A stretch of 64,000 nucleotides of DNA, taken from NCBI RefSeq assembly GCF_001277295.1, contig NZ_CP011456.1:4716001-4780000 (forward strand), given 5' to 3'. The DNA is from Anabaena sp. WA102. Its GTDB lineage: Bacteria > Cyanobacteriota > Cyanobacteriia > Cyanobacteriales > Nostocaceae. Both the position numbers and the translations under genes were made by a program. The notes below the pieces were generated by a model, which made no database searches, was not told where the DNA came from, and saw nothing but the letters and a program-made list of their open reading frames with translations. This document shows positions 1 through 8,292 of the stretch, one piece after another (the stretch's first letter is position 1; each line of letters opens with the position of its first letter).

Positions 1-1519
1 GAATACCAACAAAAACATTACCAAATTGAATTCCAGAAATTGTCCAATTTTGGATCGCGTCTAAAATAGGTTGTCCCCAACGGGCAATAATTTGTTTTTG
101 GATATTTATTGGTAGGGTGGAAAAATAGTTTTGATATTCTGCTGCTGATAAACTTTGGTTGATGGGTTTCCAGTCTTTCCCTTCGGGATCATTGGTAACG
201 CTAGATGTGAGAATTTGAATTAATTCGTCTCCAGTTTCGGGAATAGTTCCTAATTCATAACCAGCTAACTTTAAGGCTTTGAGAATTTCTACACAACTAG
301 CAGGAGTGTCCAGTCCTACGCCGTTGGCGAGCCTGCCGTTGGTGTTGGGGTAATTTGCTAAAATTAGGGCTATGCGGCGTTCTTGGGGCGGCTTTACCCG
401 CAATCTTACCCAGTTTGCAGCCAGTTGGGCAACGAATTGAATGCGATCGCTCACGGGTTCATAAACTACGACATCGGTTTCTAGTTTATTATTCCGAGTT
501 TGTAAGGTTTTGAAAGACACAGCCCGACTAATAATTCGCCCATCTACTTCTGGTAATGCCACATTTATGGCAATATCACGGGGTGTTAAACCTTGTGATT
601 CTGATTCCCATTGTTCAACGGAACTAGCACAAAGAATTACTTGCAAAACCGGGACATTTAATTTTTCCCAAAGTTCGGTTTGTGGTGTTTCTGTTTCTAA
701 ACTTGCTAGGGAAAAACTGGTGGTATTCATCAACAAGCTAACAGAATGATCATCTTTTGCTGCTAATAATTCACATAATTGACTACTAACACCAGGTTCG
801 CGCAATGAAGAAACAAAAACTGGTACAGGCTGTAAATTTTTCTCTATCAAAGCATTACATAAAGCATCAATAACTTTAGTGTTTCCTGCTAAATAATGGG
901 CGCGATAAAACAAAATCCCCACTTTAGGCTGACTCCTGACTGGGCGCATTCCCTGCGCCCCTACATCCTGACTTCTTTCGTACAATCCTACGCGGGGAAC
1001 AGGTTGTGGTTGTGGGGGATTAAATGCTGTTAATAGGGCTGTATCAGCGATAAATTGCAAGGCGTTGAGGAAATTTTCTGTACCACCTTCTTGAAAGTAT
1101 TGCCAAATCTTCTGGACGATTTCTTGAGAAACCGTAGATTTGGAAATTAAATCAAAATCAAGTCCGTCATCTCCTGGCATGACAATTAGAGTTGTGCCAT
1201 TACGTTGTACAATTTCTTGTACGACTTCTAAACCATAAGCCCAGTATGAACTTCCTCCTATGAGACGAAGCACAATAACTTGGGCGGATTCTAAAACTTG
1301 TTCACTATAAGCATCTATACTTATTTGTTGCTGTAGTTGTAATAAGTTGGCTACCCTGATTTCGGGGAATTGACTAGGTAATTTAGTAACTACAGCCGCT
1401 AGAGTTTGAATATCAGTATCGGCTGCTGTAATCAATACGAAAGGGGCAGGAGTTTGTTCGAGGAAAAATAAACCTTCAGACTGATTTAATCCGCCTGGTG
1501 TGGCGCTGATTCTGTGCAT
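1..1519 (-). CDS. cobN: CobN-like cobaltochelatase large subunit, partial (3' end off the left edge)
   Basis: Reading down from an ATG at 1519 the frame stays open to base 1 (about 506 codons); the protein continues outside the window. The N-terminus reads MHRISATPGGLNQSEGLFFL and later segments such as LILANYPNTNGRLANGVGLD and GKDWKPINQSL match the CobN/ChlH chelatase large subunit, which with CobS/T- or ChlI/D-like partners inserts cobalt into the corrin ring late in aerobic cobalamin synthesis. It is a cytoplasmic enzyme; full-length members exceed 1200 residues. Oddity: around 929-975 the frame reads through a copy of an interspersed repeat (GGGCGC...GCGCCC core) that adds about 15 residues without a frameshift. 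Family call is firm; CobN rather than ChlH rests on sequence flavour. Confidence 0.85.
   Translation of the reverse strand, partial: MHRISATPGGLNQSEGLFFLEQTPAPFVLITAADTDIQTLAAVVTKLPSQFPEIRVANLLQLQQQISIDAYSEQVLESAQVIVLRLIGGSSYWAYGLEVVQEIVQRNGTTLIVMPGDDGLDFDLISKSTVSQEIVQKIWQYFQEGGTENFLNALQFIADTALLTAFNPPQPQPVPRVGLYERSQDVGAQGMRPVRSQPKVGILFYRAHYLAGNTKVIDALCNALIEKNLQPVPVFVSSLREPGVSSQLCELLAAKDDHSVSLLMNTTSFSLASLETETPQTELWEKLNVPVLQVILCASSVEQWESESQGLTPRDIAINVALPEVDGRIISRAVSFKTLQTRNNKLETDVVVYEPVSDRIQFVAQLAANWVRLRVKPPQERRIALILANYPNTNGRLANGVGLDTPASCVEILKALKLAGYELGTIPETGDELIQILTSSVTNDPEGKDWKPINQSLSAAEYQNYFSTLPINIQKQIIARWGQPILDAIQNWTISGIQFGNVFVGI
929..975. repeat. Dispersed repeat inserted in frame in cobN
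   Basis: Core palindrome GGGCGCATTCCCTGCGCCC at 942-960, flanked by 'gactcctgac' and 'tacatcctgact'. The same unit recurs in intergenic DNA at 34134-34172, 48761-48800 and 52903-52947. Here it is translated as part of cobN. Confidence 0.85.
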
Positions 1520-1546
1520 AATTGGTAATTAATGATGGAAATTTTT

Positions 1547-1737
1547 AGAGGATGTTTTAAAAGTTTTGGGCGACTAGAAGTCGCCTTACAAGAGTCTCCT
1601 TGGTATCAACATATTTTCAGAGAAGGTGAGAATCGCGGATTCTACGGATTAAAGAATTACACAGATTTTGGTTATCTTAGCAAATGAAAAAAATCTGTGT
1701 AATCAGCGTAATCCATATAATCCGCAATTCTCGCTTT
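1547..1737. repeat. Dispersed inverted-repeat DNA between cobN and the GxxExxY gene
   Basis: Starts with 'gaggatgttttaaaag', the end of an element family seen at 38442, 48805, 55789 and 57782. It then holds a long imperfect palindrome (about 1630-1735) in which 'gagaatcgcggatt...cacagatttt' faces 'aaatctgtgtaatc...ccgcaattctc'. No gene is visible. The palindrome could form a hairpin downstream of the minus-strand GxxExxY gene only if transcription ran from the other side, so I treat it as a mobile or repetitive remnant. Confidence 0.6.
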
Positions 1738-1738
1738 T

Positions 1739-2122
1739 TTATTTGTTACTTAATACTAATCTCTTAAATGTCAAACTCTTACTTCCAAAGTTAATCAATA
1801 ACCCAACTTCTAGTTTATAGGCTTTGAGATAGTTGAGGGCTTGGGCTAGGTGTACGTCTTCGAGTTGGATTACTGCTTTGAGTTCGACTAATACTTTTTG
1901 TTCAACTACAAAATCGGCACGGCGTGTACCGATTGGTTCAGGTAGGTTTTTGTAATAGATATGTTGTTCGATTTCTCTAGCAAAGGTTAAGCCTGCCTGA
2001 TGAAATTCGTAGGCTAGGGCGCGTTGATAAATTACTTCTTGAAAGCCGTTACCTAGAAATTTATGGACTTCAAAGGATGCGCCGATAATTTTTTTGGTGA
2101 TGTCTTGGTATTTTAAGTCCAT
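1739..2122 (-). CDS. GxxExxY family protein (PD-(D/E)XK nuclease-like)
   Basis: A 127-residue protein with the diagnostic G26-F-Q-E29-V-I-Y32 motif that names the GxxExxY family, followed by a 'RADFVV...VLVELKAV' stretch that fits the D...ExK core of a PD-(D/E)XK nuclease fold. Length is normal for the family (about 120-135). Function is not established; these genes are common in mobile and repeat-rich regions of cyanobacteria. It stands alone, flanked by 'cggattaa' repeats on both sides. The family call is secure, the nuclease activity is inference. Confidence 0.9.
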   Translation of the reverse strand: MDLKYQDITKKIIGASFEVHKFLGNGFQEVIYQRALAYEFHQAGLTFAREIEQHIYYKNLPEPIGTRRADFVVEQKVLVELKAVIQLEDVHLAQALNYLKAYKLEVGLLINFGSKSLTFKRLVLSNK

Positions 2123-2174
2123 AGGTATCGAGATAGCGGATTAAGGGATTACGCGGGAAAAGATATCTGAATCA

Positions 2175-2475
2175 CGGATTAACCGGATTGCGCTGATTTC
2201 ACGGATTTTAGGAGCTTTTACCGGAACTGGCAACCTCATCCGTGCAATCTTTTAATCCAATTAAGTGTGAGAACGCGGATTAAACGGATTGCGCTAATTT
2301 CACGAATTTTACGAGTTTTTACCGGAACCGGCAACCTAATCCGTGCAATCTTTTAATCCAATTAAGTGTGAGAACGCGGATTAAACGGATTGCGCTAATT
2401 TCACGGATTTTAATCCGTTTAACCTCTAAAAATCCGTGTAATCCTTTAATCCATCTAATCCGTGATTCAGACATT
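2175..2475. repeat. 101-bp tandem repeat (about 2.4 copies) of 'cggattaa' type
   Basis: Units start at 2175, 2276 and 2377, exactly 101 bp apart, each opening with 'cggattaa(c/a)cggattgcgct' and containing 'accggaac(t/c)ggcaacct' and 'ccgtgcaatcttttaatcc'. The third unit diverges after about 35 bp. Open frames across it are repeat artefacts. Confidence 0.85.
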
Positions 2476-2479
2476 GTGT

Positions 2480-2640
2480 TTAAGTTTACGCAGGTTGGCT
2501 TTTTGAGCTTGAGATAATTTTGGATTGGATACCTACGCGCATACCAATTTTCAACCTCGGCAATGTCTTCGGCATTAAGTCCATAGACTTCATAGACTAA
2601 TTTATCTATTTCTATCTGTTCGTGACTGGGGTACAATTAT
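2480..2640 (-). pseudogene. C-terminal remnant of an Eco57I/type IIG-like DNA methyltransferase
   Basis: The minus strand reads 'HEQIEIDKLVYEVYGL' followed by 'NAEDIAEVENWY', the conserved tail of Eco57I/type IIG-type restriction-modification methyltransferases (consensus 'IDxLVYxLYGLTxEEI'). Upstream the reading is cut at 2641 by the end of an IS-like element; beyond the element (3602-3701) a short stretch may be more of the same gene. After the tail the frame is shifted into tandem repeats. Only the last ~40 codons survive, so this is a dead relic. Confidence 0.55.
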
Positions 2641-3601
2641 TACCCACATTCCGCACCCTTGACTGTCACAAACGGTGATTACGGAGGTAAATTGATGAAA
2701 AATGAGTAAAAGAATACATTTATCTATAAAAAAACAAATTTTAGATAGGAAAATTGATTCAGATACATTCTCAATAAGAAGCAATAAAGAATGAGGGTGG
2801 TTTCTGGCAGAAAATATAATATAATTTTATTGTTAGTCTATCAAGACTTAATCATAACTTATATCCTTGTAGAAATAAACTTAAAAACAGCATTAAAACT
2901 TAAACTCATTAATAAAATCAATGAGTCAAATTGTATAATTAAACTATTAATAATGTTGATGAATCAACTTATATATCTGTAGTAATTACGGCAAGCTTCT
3001 GGGAGGAATAGGAGAATGTACTTCATTTCTGATGTCAAATTATAAAATTCTCTTTTTCCTTGAAAAGTCACAAGATGAACTGATTGAAAACATTGAAATA
3101 TCCACCGCATAGTTGGATTGTTTATGGCCTTTCCTAATTGATTTTCTTCTTTGATTTTAGGACTTTTTTCGATAACTTCAATATTTTCTACTTGATGATA
3201 TTTAAATTCTTTACTTATTTTTGTTAATTCCTTTCTAGCATCAGCCGCACAAGCAAATTTTTCTTGCGATAGGTTTTCTAACTTACTTTGAGTATTAGTC
3301 AAAGCTTTTTCTATTCTCTTTGATAATTTCTTTAAGTCAGATTTTTTTCTATCTTGACTTTGTACGATTAACCATCTTTGCTCTATATCTCCATAAGTTA
3401 TTTTCTTCTCGGCATAAGAATATCCTGCTTTTTCACTTTTAACAAATTCCGATTCTGCTAAACTCATCACTAAGTTTTTTGCTGATTTTATCGTTAAGGG
3501 TACTCTGGTTAACCATTTGAGACTCGACATTAACTTGATATTTGATTCTGTATATATTGCTTTCCTTGGGGTGTGACACTTGGGGGTGCGGAATGTGGGT
3601 A
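2641..3601. mobile_element. Internally deleted IS1634-family-like insertion sequence
   Basis: Imperfect terminal inverted repeats of about 30 bp: 'tacccacattccgcaccc' at 2641-2658 faces 'gggtgcggaatgtgggta' at 3584-3601, and both continue inward to a 'TGTCACA' block. The 961-bp span is about half the size expected of the family. It encodes only the C-terminal part of a transposase (see 2964-3602) plus about 300 bp of AT-rich DNA with no convincing gene. Flanks share only 'att'. It interrupts methyltransferase-like DNA. Confidence 0.65.
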
Positions 3602-3602
3602 T
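2964..3602 (-). pseudogene. Truncated IS1634-like transposase
   Basis: Open frame on the minus strand; the ATG at 3701 lies outside the element, so the first ~33 residues come from host DNA and the rest from the transposase. Segments 'GDIEQRWLIVQSQDRKKSDL', 'EKFACAADARKELTKIS' and 'NPTMRWIFQCFQSVHLV' match the C-terminal half of the large IS1634-type transposases of cyanobacteria. The N-terminal half, including most of the catalytic DDE core, is absent. Probably inactive; the IR ends could still be used in trans. Confidence 0.65.
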
Positions 3603-3755
3603 TAAATGACTTGGATATGGCTTTCGCAACTTTAGCAATTTCAGATTACGCAGTTTATTAAACTGGCACTTTAGTATTAATTCTCCATAAAAGTAGCGCA
3701 AGAGCCGAAAAAAATGGTGATCCGCATATTAATAGACTACAAATAAAGATGATTA

Positions 3756-4313
3756 TTAAAATACCTCAGTCACATTAATATGCACATCAGGAAAAGCTAA
3801 AATTGATAAAATTTGGTTTTTGACTAACTTCTGTACATCTTGATAAACTCCCTGGAGAGGATTTCGATATACTTCTACAACCTCTTGATTAACATCTAAT
3901 AACCAAACTTCAGGAATATTTGCTTCTGCATATAAAGGAATTTTCACTTCCCGATCATATTTTACCGTTGTATCAGCAACTTCTATTAACAAAAATATAT
4001 CTTCTGGTTGGGGGTGTGAATTTCTATAAAAATCTGGACGTGGTTTTAATAATGCTATATCTGGCTGGGGTTCAGAAGTTTCATCTAATTCTACAGGATT
4101 TTGAGGTGCAAGCACTATTTGCTTTCCGAGAAGCTGAATCAGCAAATTAACTAATCTATTGACACAACCAGCGTGTCTTCTTCCAATAGGTGACATATCA
4201 ATCATTTCCCCCCGAATTAATTCTAATCTATCATTTTCTGACAAAATACCAGATTCAGCCATTTGGTGAAATTGCTTAACTGTAAATTGGTGTCTGACTA
4301 ATTGTAAAACCAT
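3756..4313 (-). CDS. Uma2 family endonuclease
   Basis: 185 residues, the normal size of Uma2 (DUF820) proteins, which are greatly expanded in cyanobacteria and have a PD-(D/E)XK fold. Visible features are 'GEMIDMSPIGRRHA' near residue 35, 'PDIALLKP', 'IFLLIEVADTTVKYDREVK' with the core E and K, and 'AEANIPEVWLLD'. No biological role is established; DNA cleavage is predicted from the fold. The last ~20 codons are duplicated at 6175-6241 as a relic. Confidence 0.92.
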   Translation of the reverse strand: MVLQLVRHQFTVKQFHQMAESGILSENDRLELIRGEMIDMSPIGRRHAGCVNRLVNLLIQLLGKQIVLAPQNPVELDETSEPQPDIALLKPRPDFYRNSHPQPEDIFLLIEVADTTVKYDREVKIPLYAEANIPEVWLLDVNQEVVEVYRNPLQGVYQDVQKLVKNQILSILAFPDVHINVTEVF

Positions 4314-4436
4314 TGTTACCTCTATTTGGATTTTAATTGAGATGGATAAAACTAGGGAATATATTAGATATTTTATATTTTTAAAGTCACAATTTCTTCT
4401 TAATCTAAAAACTGAGTGTTAATCAGAATTGTTGAA

Positions 4437-4679
4437 TTACTCATGGGTTTTTGACCACTCGGTTTCTCGCAGATTTCGTACCCAATTAGCACTAGCTAAG
4501 TCTTGACGATCTTGCCACATTCCGATAAACCCATCGTTCGTTAAATCAACATCCGGTGACATAGAGAGAGATTCAGTGTATATGTACTTTTGTTTCAAAT
4601 AGGCAATCAGGCTGACTACTTGATTTTGCGCTTCCGTAGGTAGAGATAAAAATTTACCTAAAAACTCTTGATTTGTCAT
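4437..4679 (-). CDS. Small antitoxin-like protein (hypothetical, 80 aa)
   Basis: 80 residues starting MTNQEFLGKFLSLPTEAQNQ, with a C-terminal 'DGFIGMWQDRQDLASANWVR' and 'NLRETEW'. This layout (short helical N-terminus, acidic linker, 'W..R..E' tail) is common among small cyanobacterial proteins of the DUF2281/VapB-like kind that sit beside PIN toxins. No PIN-domain toxin is adjacent here, so it would be an orphan. The antitoxin role is inference from family appearance only. Confidence 0.65.
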   Translation of the reverse strand: MTNQEFLGKFLSLPTEAQNQVVSLIAYLKQKYIYTESLSMSPDVDLTNDGFIGMWQDRQDLASANWVRNLRETEWSKTHE

Positions 4680-4787
4680 ATTTCACTGTCATTAAACACT
4701 GCAATACATCCTTTATCTTAACGTATTTCAAGCAACCAAGGGCGATCACTCTTTCACTCATTTCCAAAATTACGAAAAACTTAGATT

Positions 4788-4817
4788 TGTAGAGGTTTAG
4801 CACTGCTTAACCTCTAT
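4788..4817. repeat. Palindromic hairpin 'gtagaggtttagcac...'
   Basis: 'tagaggttta' faces 'ttaacctcta' around a short centre in the 275-bp gap between the two neighbouring genes. It could be a terminator-like hairpin or a short dispersed palindrome; there is no T-tract. The rest of the gap (to 4953) is AT-rich with nothing else visible. Confidence 0.5.
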
Positions 4818-4953
4818 CTATACAGTCCAATGATTAAGCTGTGCTGAGTATAATAAAATAATACCTATTTTTACTTATCAGTTAAATTTTGTTAAAAACG
4901 CCACTGTTTATGCTGCATAATTTTATACTTAATAAAAAGCACATCACAATACT

Positions 4954-6162
4954 ATGTTGGAACAAGAGTTAGAAATTGAAGCAATTATCAATGAGTTAAA
5001 GGTTTTACCCTTATTTAACCTTTCACTATCATCTAAAGAATTATTTCATAGTAACTTTTTAGCTTGGATATGTGGACTTTATCCAGAAATATTAAGTGTA
5101 GTATTTGCAGATTATCTAAAACATGATGTATCTTCTTGTAAAATATCTAATGTTTATCGAGAGTCAGAGAAAATAGATTTAACATTAAAATATAGTCATG
5201 GAGAAACATTAATTATTGAAAATAAAGTAAAAAGCCTTCCTGATTTTGAACAATTGAAAGAATACTCTCTTAAACAACCTAATGTAAATTTCTTACTTTT
5301 AAGTTTAATTGAACCTAATTTATCGTCATTCTTGAAAAAAGAGAAGAAAATTATTATAGCTGATAAAAACAAGCAATTTATTTGGCATTATCTAAGCTAT
5401 TATGATCTGGCTCAAAAACTCCAAGAAGTACAACTGGAAATTGCTGAAACTAATAGTTATCATGGACAATTATTAGCCGAATATATTCAATTTATAAAAC
5501 TTTTGTATAATTTGTCATCTTTCTTTCATATTAAGGAGGATGAAAACCCAATTTTTCATAATAAAAATATAGATAAACTATGGGAAATTCGATTTCGTGA
5601 TGTCATCATTAAACTTTGGTATTCACAATTAATGCAACGCTTAGAGCAAAGATTAAAAGTGCAAAATTTTGAAATTAATGAAAATTGGAATGAAATTAAA
5701 AAAGGACAAATTATCTTTGGATCAGGAATGATAAATGGAAAAGGCTTTTTTGAAGTTAAATATTGTATTAAAGATAAAACATATTGCCCGATTAGTGATA
5801 AACAAATAGGTACTCCCATATTTTTGGGAATACAAATTGATAATCGTGACTTTAAAATTTTGTGTGAATGTGAATTTACTGATGATAAAACTAAGGCTAG
5901 AAAAATATCTGAACAATTATATTCTTTAAAAGAAGGAGATAAAATTTGGTTTGATTTATCTCATGTTCCTGGAAATGCAAAAGAATTTCCTAATCGTAAA
6001 GGTAAAGAATTTAATCAATATTATGGGACTTTTATTTATCGTTATAAAGGATTAAAAGAGGATATTTTAGTCAATGACTTAATAAATCTAATAGTTAAAT
6101 ATATCTTTTTGATTAAAAACAATCAAGAAGATATAGAAGCAATGATAGAAAAAGCTTGGTAA
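4954..6162 (+). CDS. PD-(D/E)XK nuclease superfamily protein (PDDEXK_4-like)
   Basis: 402 residues. 'HSNFLAWI' (residues 32-39) and the motif D75-(x13)-E89-N-K91 in 'SEKIDLTL...LIIENKVKS' give the nuclease core of the PDDEXK_4 family (PF14281), whose members are found near restriction and defence genes. The C-terminal half (about 200-400) is unassigned, rich in Lys and aromatic residues, and may bind DNA or RNA. Strongly AT-rich codon use compared with gnd next door suggests acquisition. No methyltransferase is adjacent, so a restriction role is not shown. Confidence 0.8.
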   Translation: MLEQELEIEAIINELKVLPLFNLSLSSKELFHSNFLAWICGLYPEILSVVFADYLKHDVSSCKISNVYRESEKIDLTLKYSHGETLIIENKVKSLPDFEQLKEYSLKQPNVNFLLLSLIEPNLSSFLKKEKKIIIADKNKQFIWHYLSYYDLAQKLQEVQLEIAETNSYHGQLLAEYIQFIKLLYNLSSFFHIKEDENPIFHNKNIDKLWEIRFRDVIIKLWYSQLMQRLEQRLKVQNFEINENWNEIKKGQIIFGSGMINGKGFFEVKYCIKDKTYCPISDKQIGTPIFLGIQIDNRDFKILCECEFTDDKTKARKISEQLYSLKEGDKIWFDLSHVPGNAKEFPNRKGKEFNQYYGTFIYRYKGLKEDILVNDLINLIVKYIFLIKNNQEDIEAMIEKAW

Positions 6163-6174
6163 TTTTTGTATTTT

Positions 6175-6241
6175 TAAAATATTTCACTCACATTAATATG
6201 CACATGAGGAAAAGCTAAAATTGATAAAATTTGATTTTTTA
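6175..6241 (-). pseudogene. Uma2 C-terminal relic
   Basis: The minus strand reads 'KNQILSILAFPHVHINVSEI' and stops, nearly identical to the last ~20 codons of the Uma2 gene at 3756-4313. The rest of the gene is missing. It is either a duplication scar or the remains of a second Uma2 copy; it shows recombination across 3.7-6.2 kb. Confidence 0.75.
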
Positions 6242-6274
6242 TGAGCTAAATTCAATAAATGTCTCACAATTAAG

Positions 6275-6294
6275 GGCGGGGAGACCCCGCCCCT
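6275..6294. terminator. GC-rich hairpin downstream of gnd
   Basis: 'gggcggggagaccccgcccc' forms an 8-bp GC stem with a 3-nt loop, 60 bp past the gnd stop. It could end gnd transcription, though there is no T-tract, and similar GC hairpins are dispersed repeats in this genome. Confidence 0.4.
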
Positions 6295-6354
6295 ACAGGC
6301 AATCTTGCGGCAATAAATGGCAAGAATTAACTTAAAAGCTTAACCAAAAGTATC

Positions 6355-7785
6355 TTACTTCTGAGCTTCAGCAATGGGAACCCACTCAGTGTGGAAAGAT
6401 CCTTCTTTGTCAGTCCGTTTGTAGGTATGAGCGCCGAAATAGTCGCGTTGTGCTTGAGTTAAGTTTTGTGGCAAGCGATCGCGGCGGTAACTATCGAAGT
6501 AATCTAGAGAAGCACTGAAAGCAGGTACAGGAATACCCAACTTAGCCGCAGTCACAATTACTTCACGCCAAGCAGCTTGTCTATCCAGAATTGTTTGCTT
6601 AAACTCAGGTGCTAACAACAAGTTAGGTAAAGCTGGATTTTCGTCAAATGCTTTCTTAATCTTATTCAAGAAGCCAGCCCGAATAATACAACCACCTTTC
6701 CAAATCCGCGCCATTTCGCCCAGATTTAATTCCCAATTGTAGGTTTTAGAAGCTGTAGATAACAGTGCCATACCTTGAGCATAAGAACAGATTTTGGAAC
6801 AATAAAGAGCATCACGCACCATGTTCACAAAAGCTGCAATATCGCCACCATACTTAGCATTTGGTCCGGTGATGACCTTAGAAGCAGCAATCCGTTCATC
6901 TCGAATTGAAGAGAGAATTCGAGCGTTTACAGCCGCTGTAATTGTCGGAATAGCTACACCCAATTCTAAAGCAGTTTGTACAGTCCAACGACCAGTTCCC
7001 TTTTGACCGGCTGCGTCAACAATCAAATCAACGAGAGGAATTTTGGTGTCTGGATCTACGTAGGGGAAAATATTCGCGGTAATCTCAATCAAAAATGAAT
7101 TGAGTTCGTCAGTTGTATTCCATTGAGCAAAGACTTCATGGAGTTGTGCTGCACTTAAACCAGCCACATTTTTCAGCAAATCGTAGGCTTCTGCAATTAA
7201 CTGCATATCACCGTACTCAATACCGTTATGAACCATTTTCACATAGTGTCCAGAACCACCAGGACCAATGTAGGTTACACAGGGACCATCATCAACTTGA
7301 GCCGCAATTTTGTTGAAAATGGGAGATAGGTACTCATAAGAGCTTCTTGTCCCACCAGGCATGAGAGAAGGACCATTCAACGCGCCTTCTTCACCACCAC
7401 TAACACCCATACCGATGTAGCGTAAACCGATGGGTTCTAATTCCTGAGTGCGTCTGTCAGTATCTTCAAACCAAGAGTTACCACCGTCAATAATGATATC
7501 ACCTTCTTGTAGTAAAGGCTTAAGCTGTTGAATTACTGCATCAACAGGCTTACCAGCTTGTACCATCACCAAAATTTTGCGGGGACGTTCCAATGAGGCG
7601 ACAAATTGTTCGAGGCTAAAAGCGGCTCTAACGTTCCGTCCTTGGGCGCGGTGCGCCATGAAGGCATCGGTTTTTTCACGAGAGCGGTTGTAAACTGCAA
7701 TTGGGAAGCCATTTCTTTCTACGTTAAGTGCGATGTTTTCGCCCATAACTGCTAATCCAATCACACCAAAGCTTTGTAGTGTCAT
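6355..7785 (-). CDS. gnd: 6-phosphogluconate dehydrogenase, decarboxylating
   Basis: 476 residues, full length. Converts 6-phosphogluconate to ribulose-5-phosphate with NADP+ reduction in the oxidative pentose phosphate pathway, the main source of NADPH in the dark and in heterocysts. The N-terminal Rossmann motif 'GLAVMGENIALNVERNG', 'GMGVSGGEEGALNGPS', the substrate/catalytic segment 'GSGHYVKMVHNGIEYGDMQ' and the C-terminal 'FGAHTYKRTDKEGSFHTEW' are all present. It is a single gene, apparently monocistronic, with an ATG start. No anomalies seen. Confidence 0.98.
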   Translation of the reverse strand: MTLQSFGVIGLAVMGENIALNVERNGFPIAVYNRSREKTDAFMAHRAQGRNVRAAFSLEQFVASLERPRKILVMVQAGKPVDAVIQQLKPLLQEGDIIIDGGNSWFEDTDRRTQELEPIGLRYIGMGVSGGEEGALNGPSLMPGGTRSSYEYLSPIFNKIAAQVDDGPCVTYIGPGGSGHYVKMVHNGIEYGDMQLIAEAYDLLKNVAGLSAAQLHEVFAQWNTTDELNSFLIEITANIFPYVDPDTKIPLVDLIVDAAGQKGTGRWTVQTALELGVAIPTITAAVNARILSSIRDERIAASKVITGPNAKYGGDIAAFVNMVRDALYCSKICSYAQGMALLSTASKTYNWELNLGEMARIWKGGCIIRAGFLNKIKKAFDENPALPNLLLAPEFKQTILDRQAAWREVIVTAAKLGIPVPAFSASLDYFDSYRRDRLPQNLTQAQRDYFGAHTYKRTDKEGSFHTEWVPIAEAQK

Positions 7786-7998
7786 AGTTCAGTTTAAATC
7801 TTTTGTTTGGGTTTGGCTCTTTCTCTTGCAGATCCTTTCTCTTTAAGGGTAGTCCGAGATTTTGGCTTCACTCCTAAAGAAGATATTAAGAGTTTTTCTA
7901 AAATTTAAGAAATCATCACTCACATCAATGAATTAATTTTAATTTGTATTGAAGTCCACAATTTAGTCCCAAATTTTGCAAAATTAAAATACATATAG

Positions 7999-8033
7999 CA
8001 GGAGTTCAGGAGTTCAGGAGTTCAGGAGTTCAG
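7999..8033. repeat. 8-bp tandem repeat
   Basis: Four copies of 'aggagttc' directly upstream of the 9-bp array. The unit resembles the 'ggagtcagga' stretches that adjoin such arrays elsewhere in the window. Confidence 0.85.
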
Positions 8034-8046
8034 AAGGAAGAAATTT

Positions 8047-8232
8047 CTCCCCTACTCCCCCTACTCCCCCTACTCCCCCTACTCCCCCTACTCCCCCTAC
8101 TCCCCCTACTCCCCCTACTCCCCCTACTCCCCCTACTCCCCTACTCCCCCTACTCCCCCTACTCCCCCTACTCCCCCTACTCCCCCTACTCCCCCTACTC
8201 CCCCTACTCCCCCTACTCCCCCTACTTCCCCT
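8047..8232. repeat. 9-bp minisatellite, unit 'tactccccc' (about 20 copies)
   Basis: Near-perfect tandem array with one 8-bp unit near 8140 and a degenerate right end ('ccccctgccccctg'). The G-rich strand is the minus strand (GGGGGAGTA)n, able in principle to form G-quadruplexes. It ends about 60 bp before the Ycf66 start codon and fills most of the 500-bp gap between gnd and that gene, so it probably lies in or next to the Ycf66 leader. Confidence 0.95.
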
Positions 8233-8292
8233 ACCCCCTGCCCCCTGCCCCCTGTTCCCTTTCTCGAATTAAATAGTAAGGAGGATTAAAAA

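Noticed and set aside
2175..2475. Possible CRISPR array
   Set aside because: Copies are contiguous 101-bp units with no unique spacers; this is a tandem repeat of dispersed DNA.
2602..2982. Short ORFs in the AT-rich part of the IS-like element
   Set aside because: No recognisable protein, composition looks random and they overlap the terminal inverted repeat.
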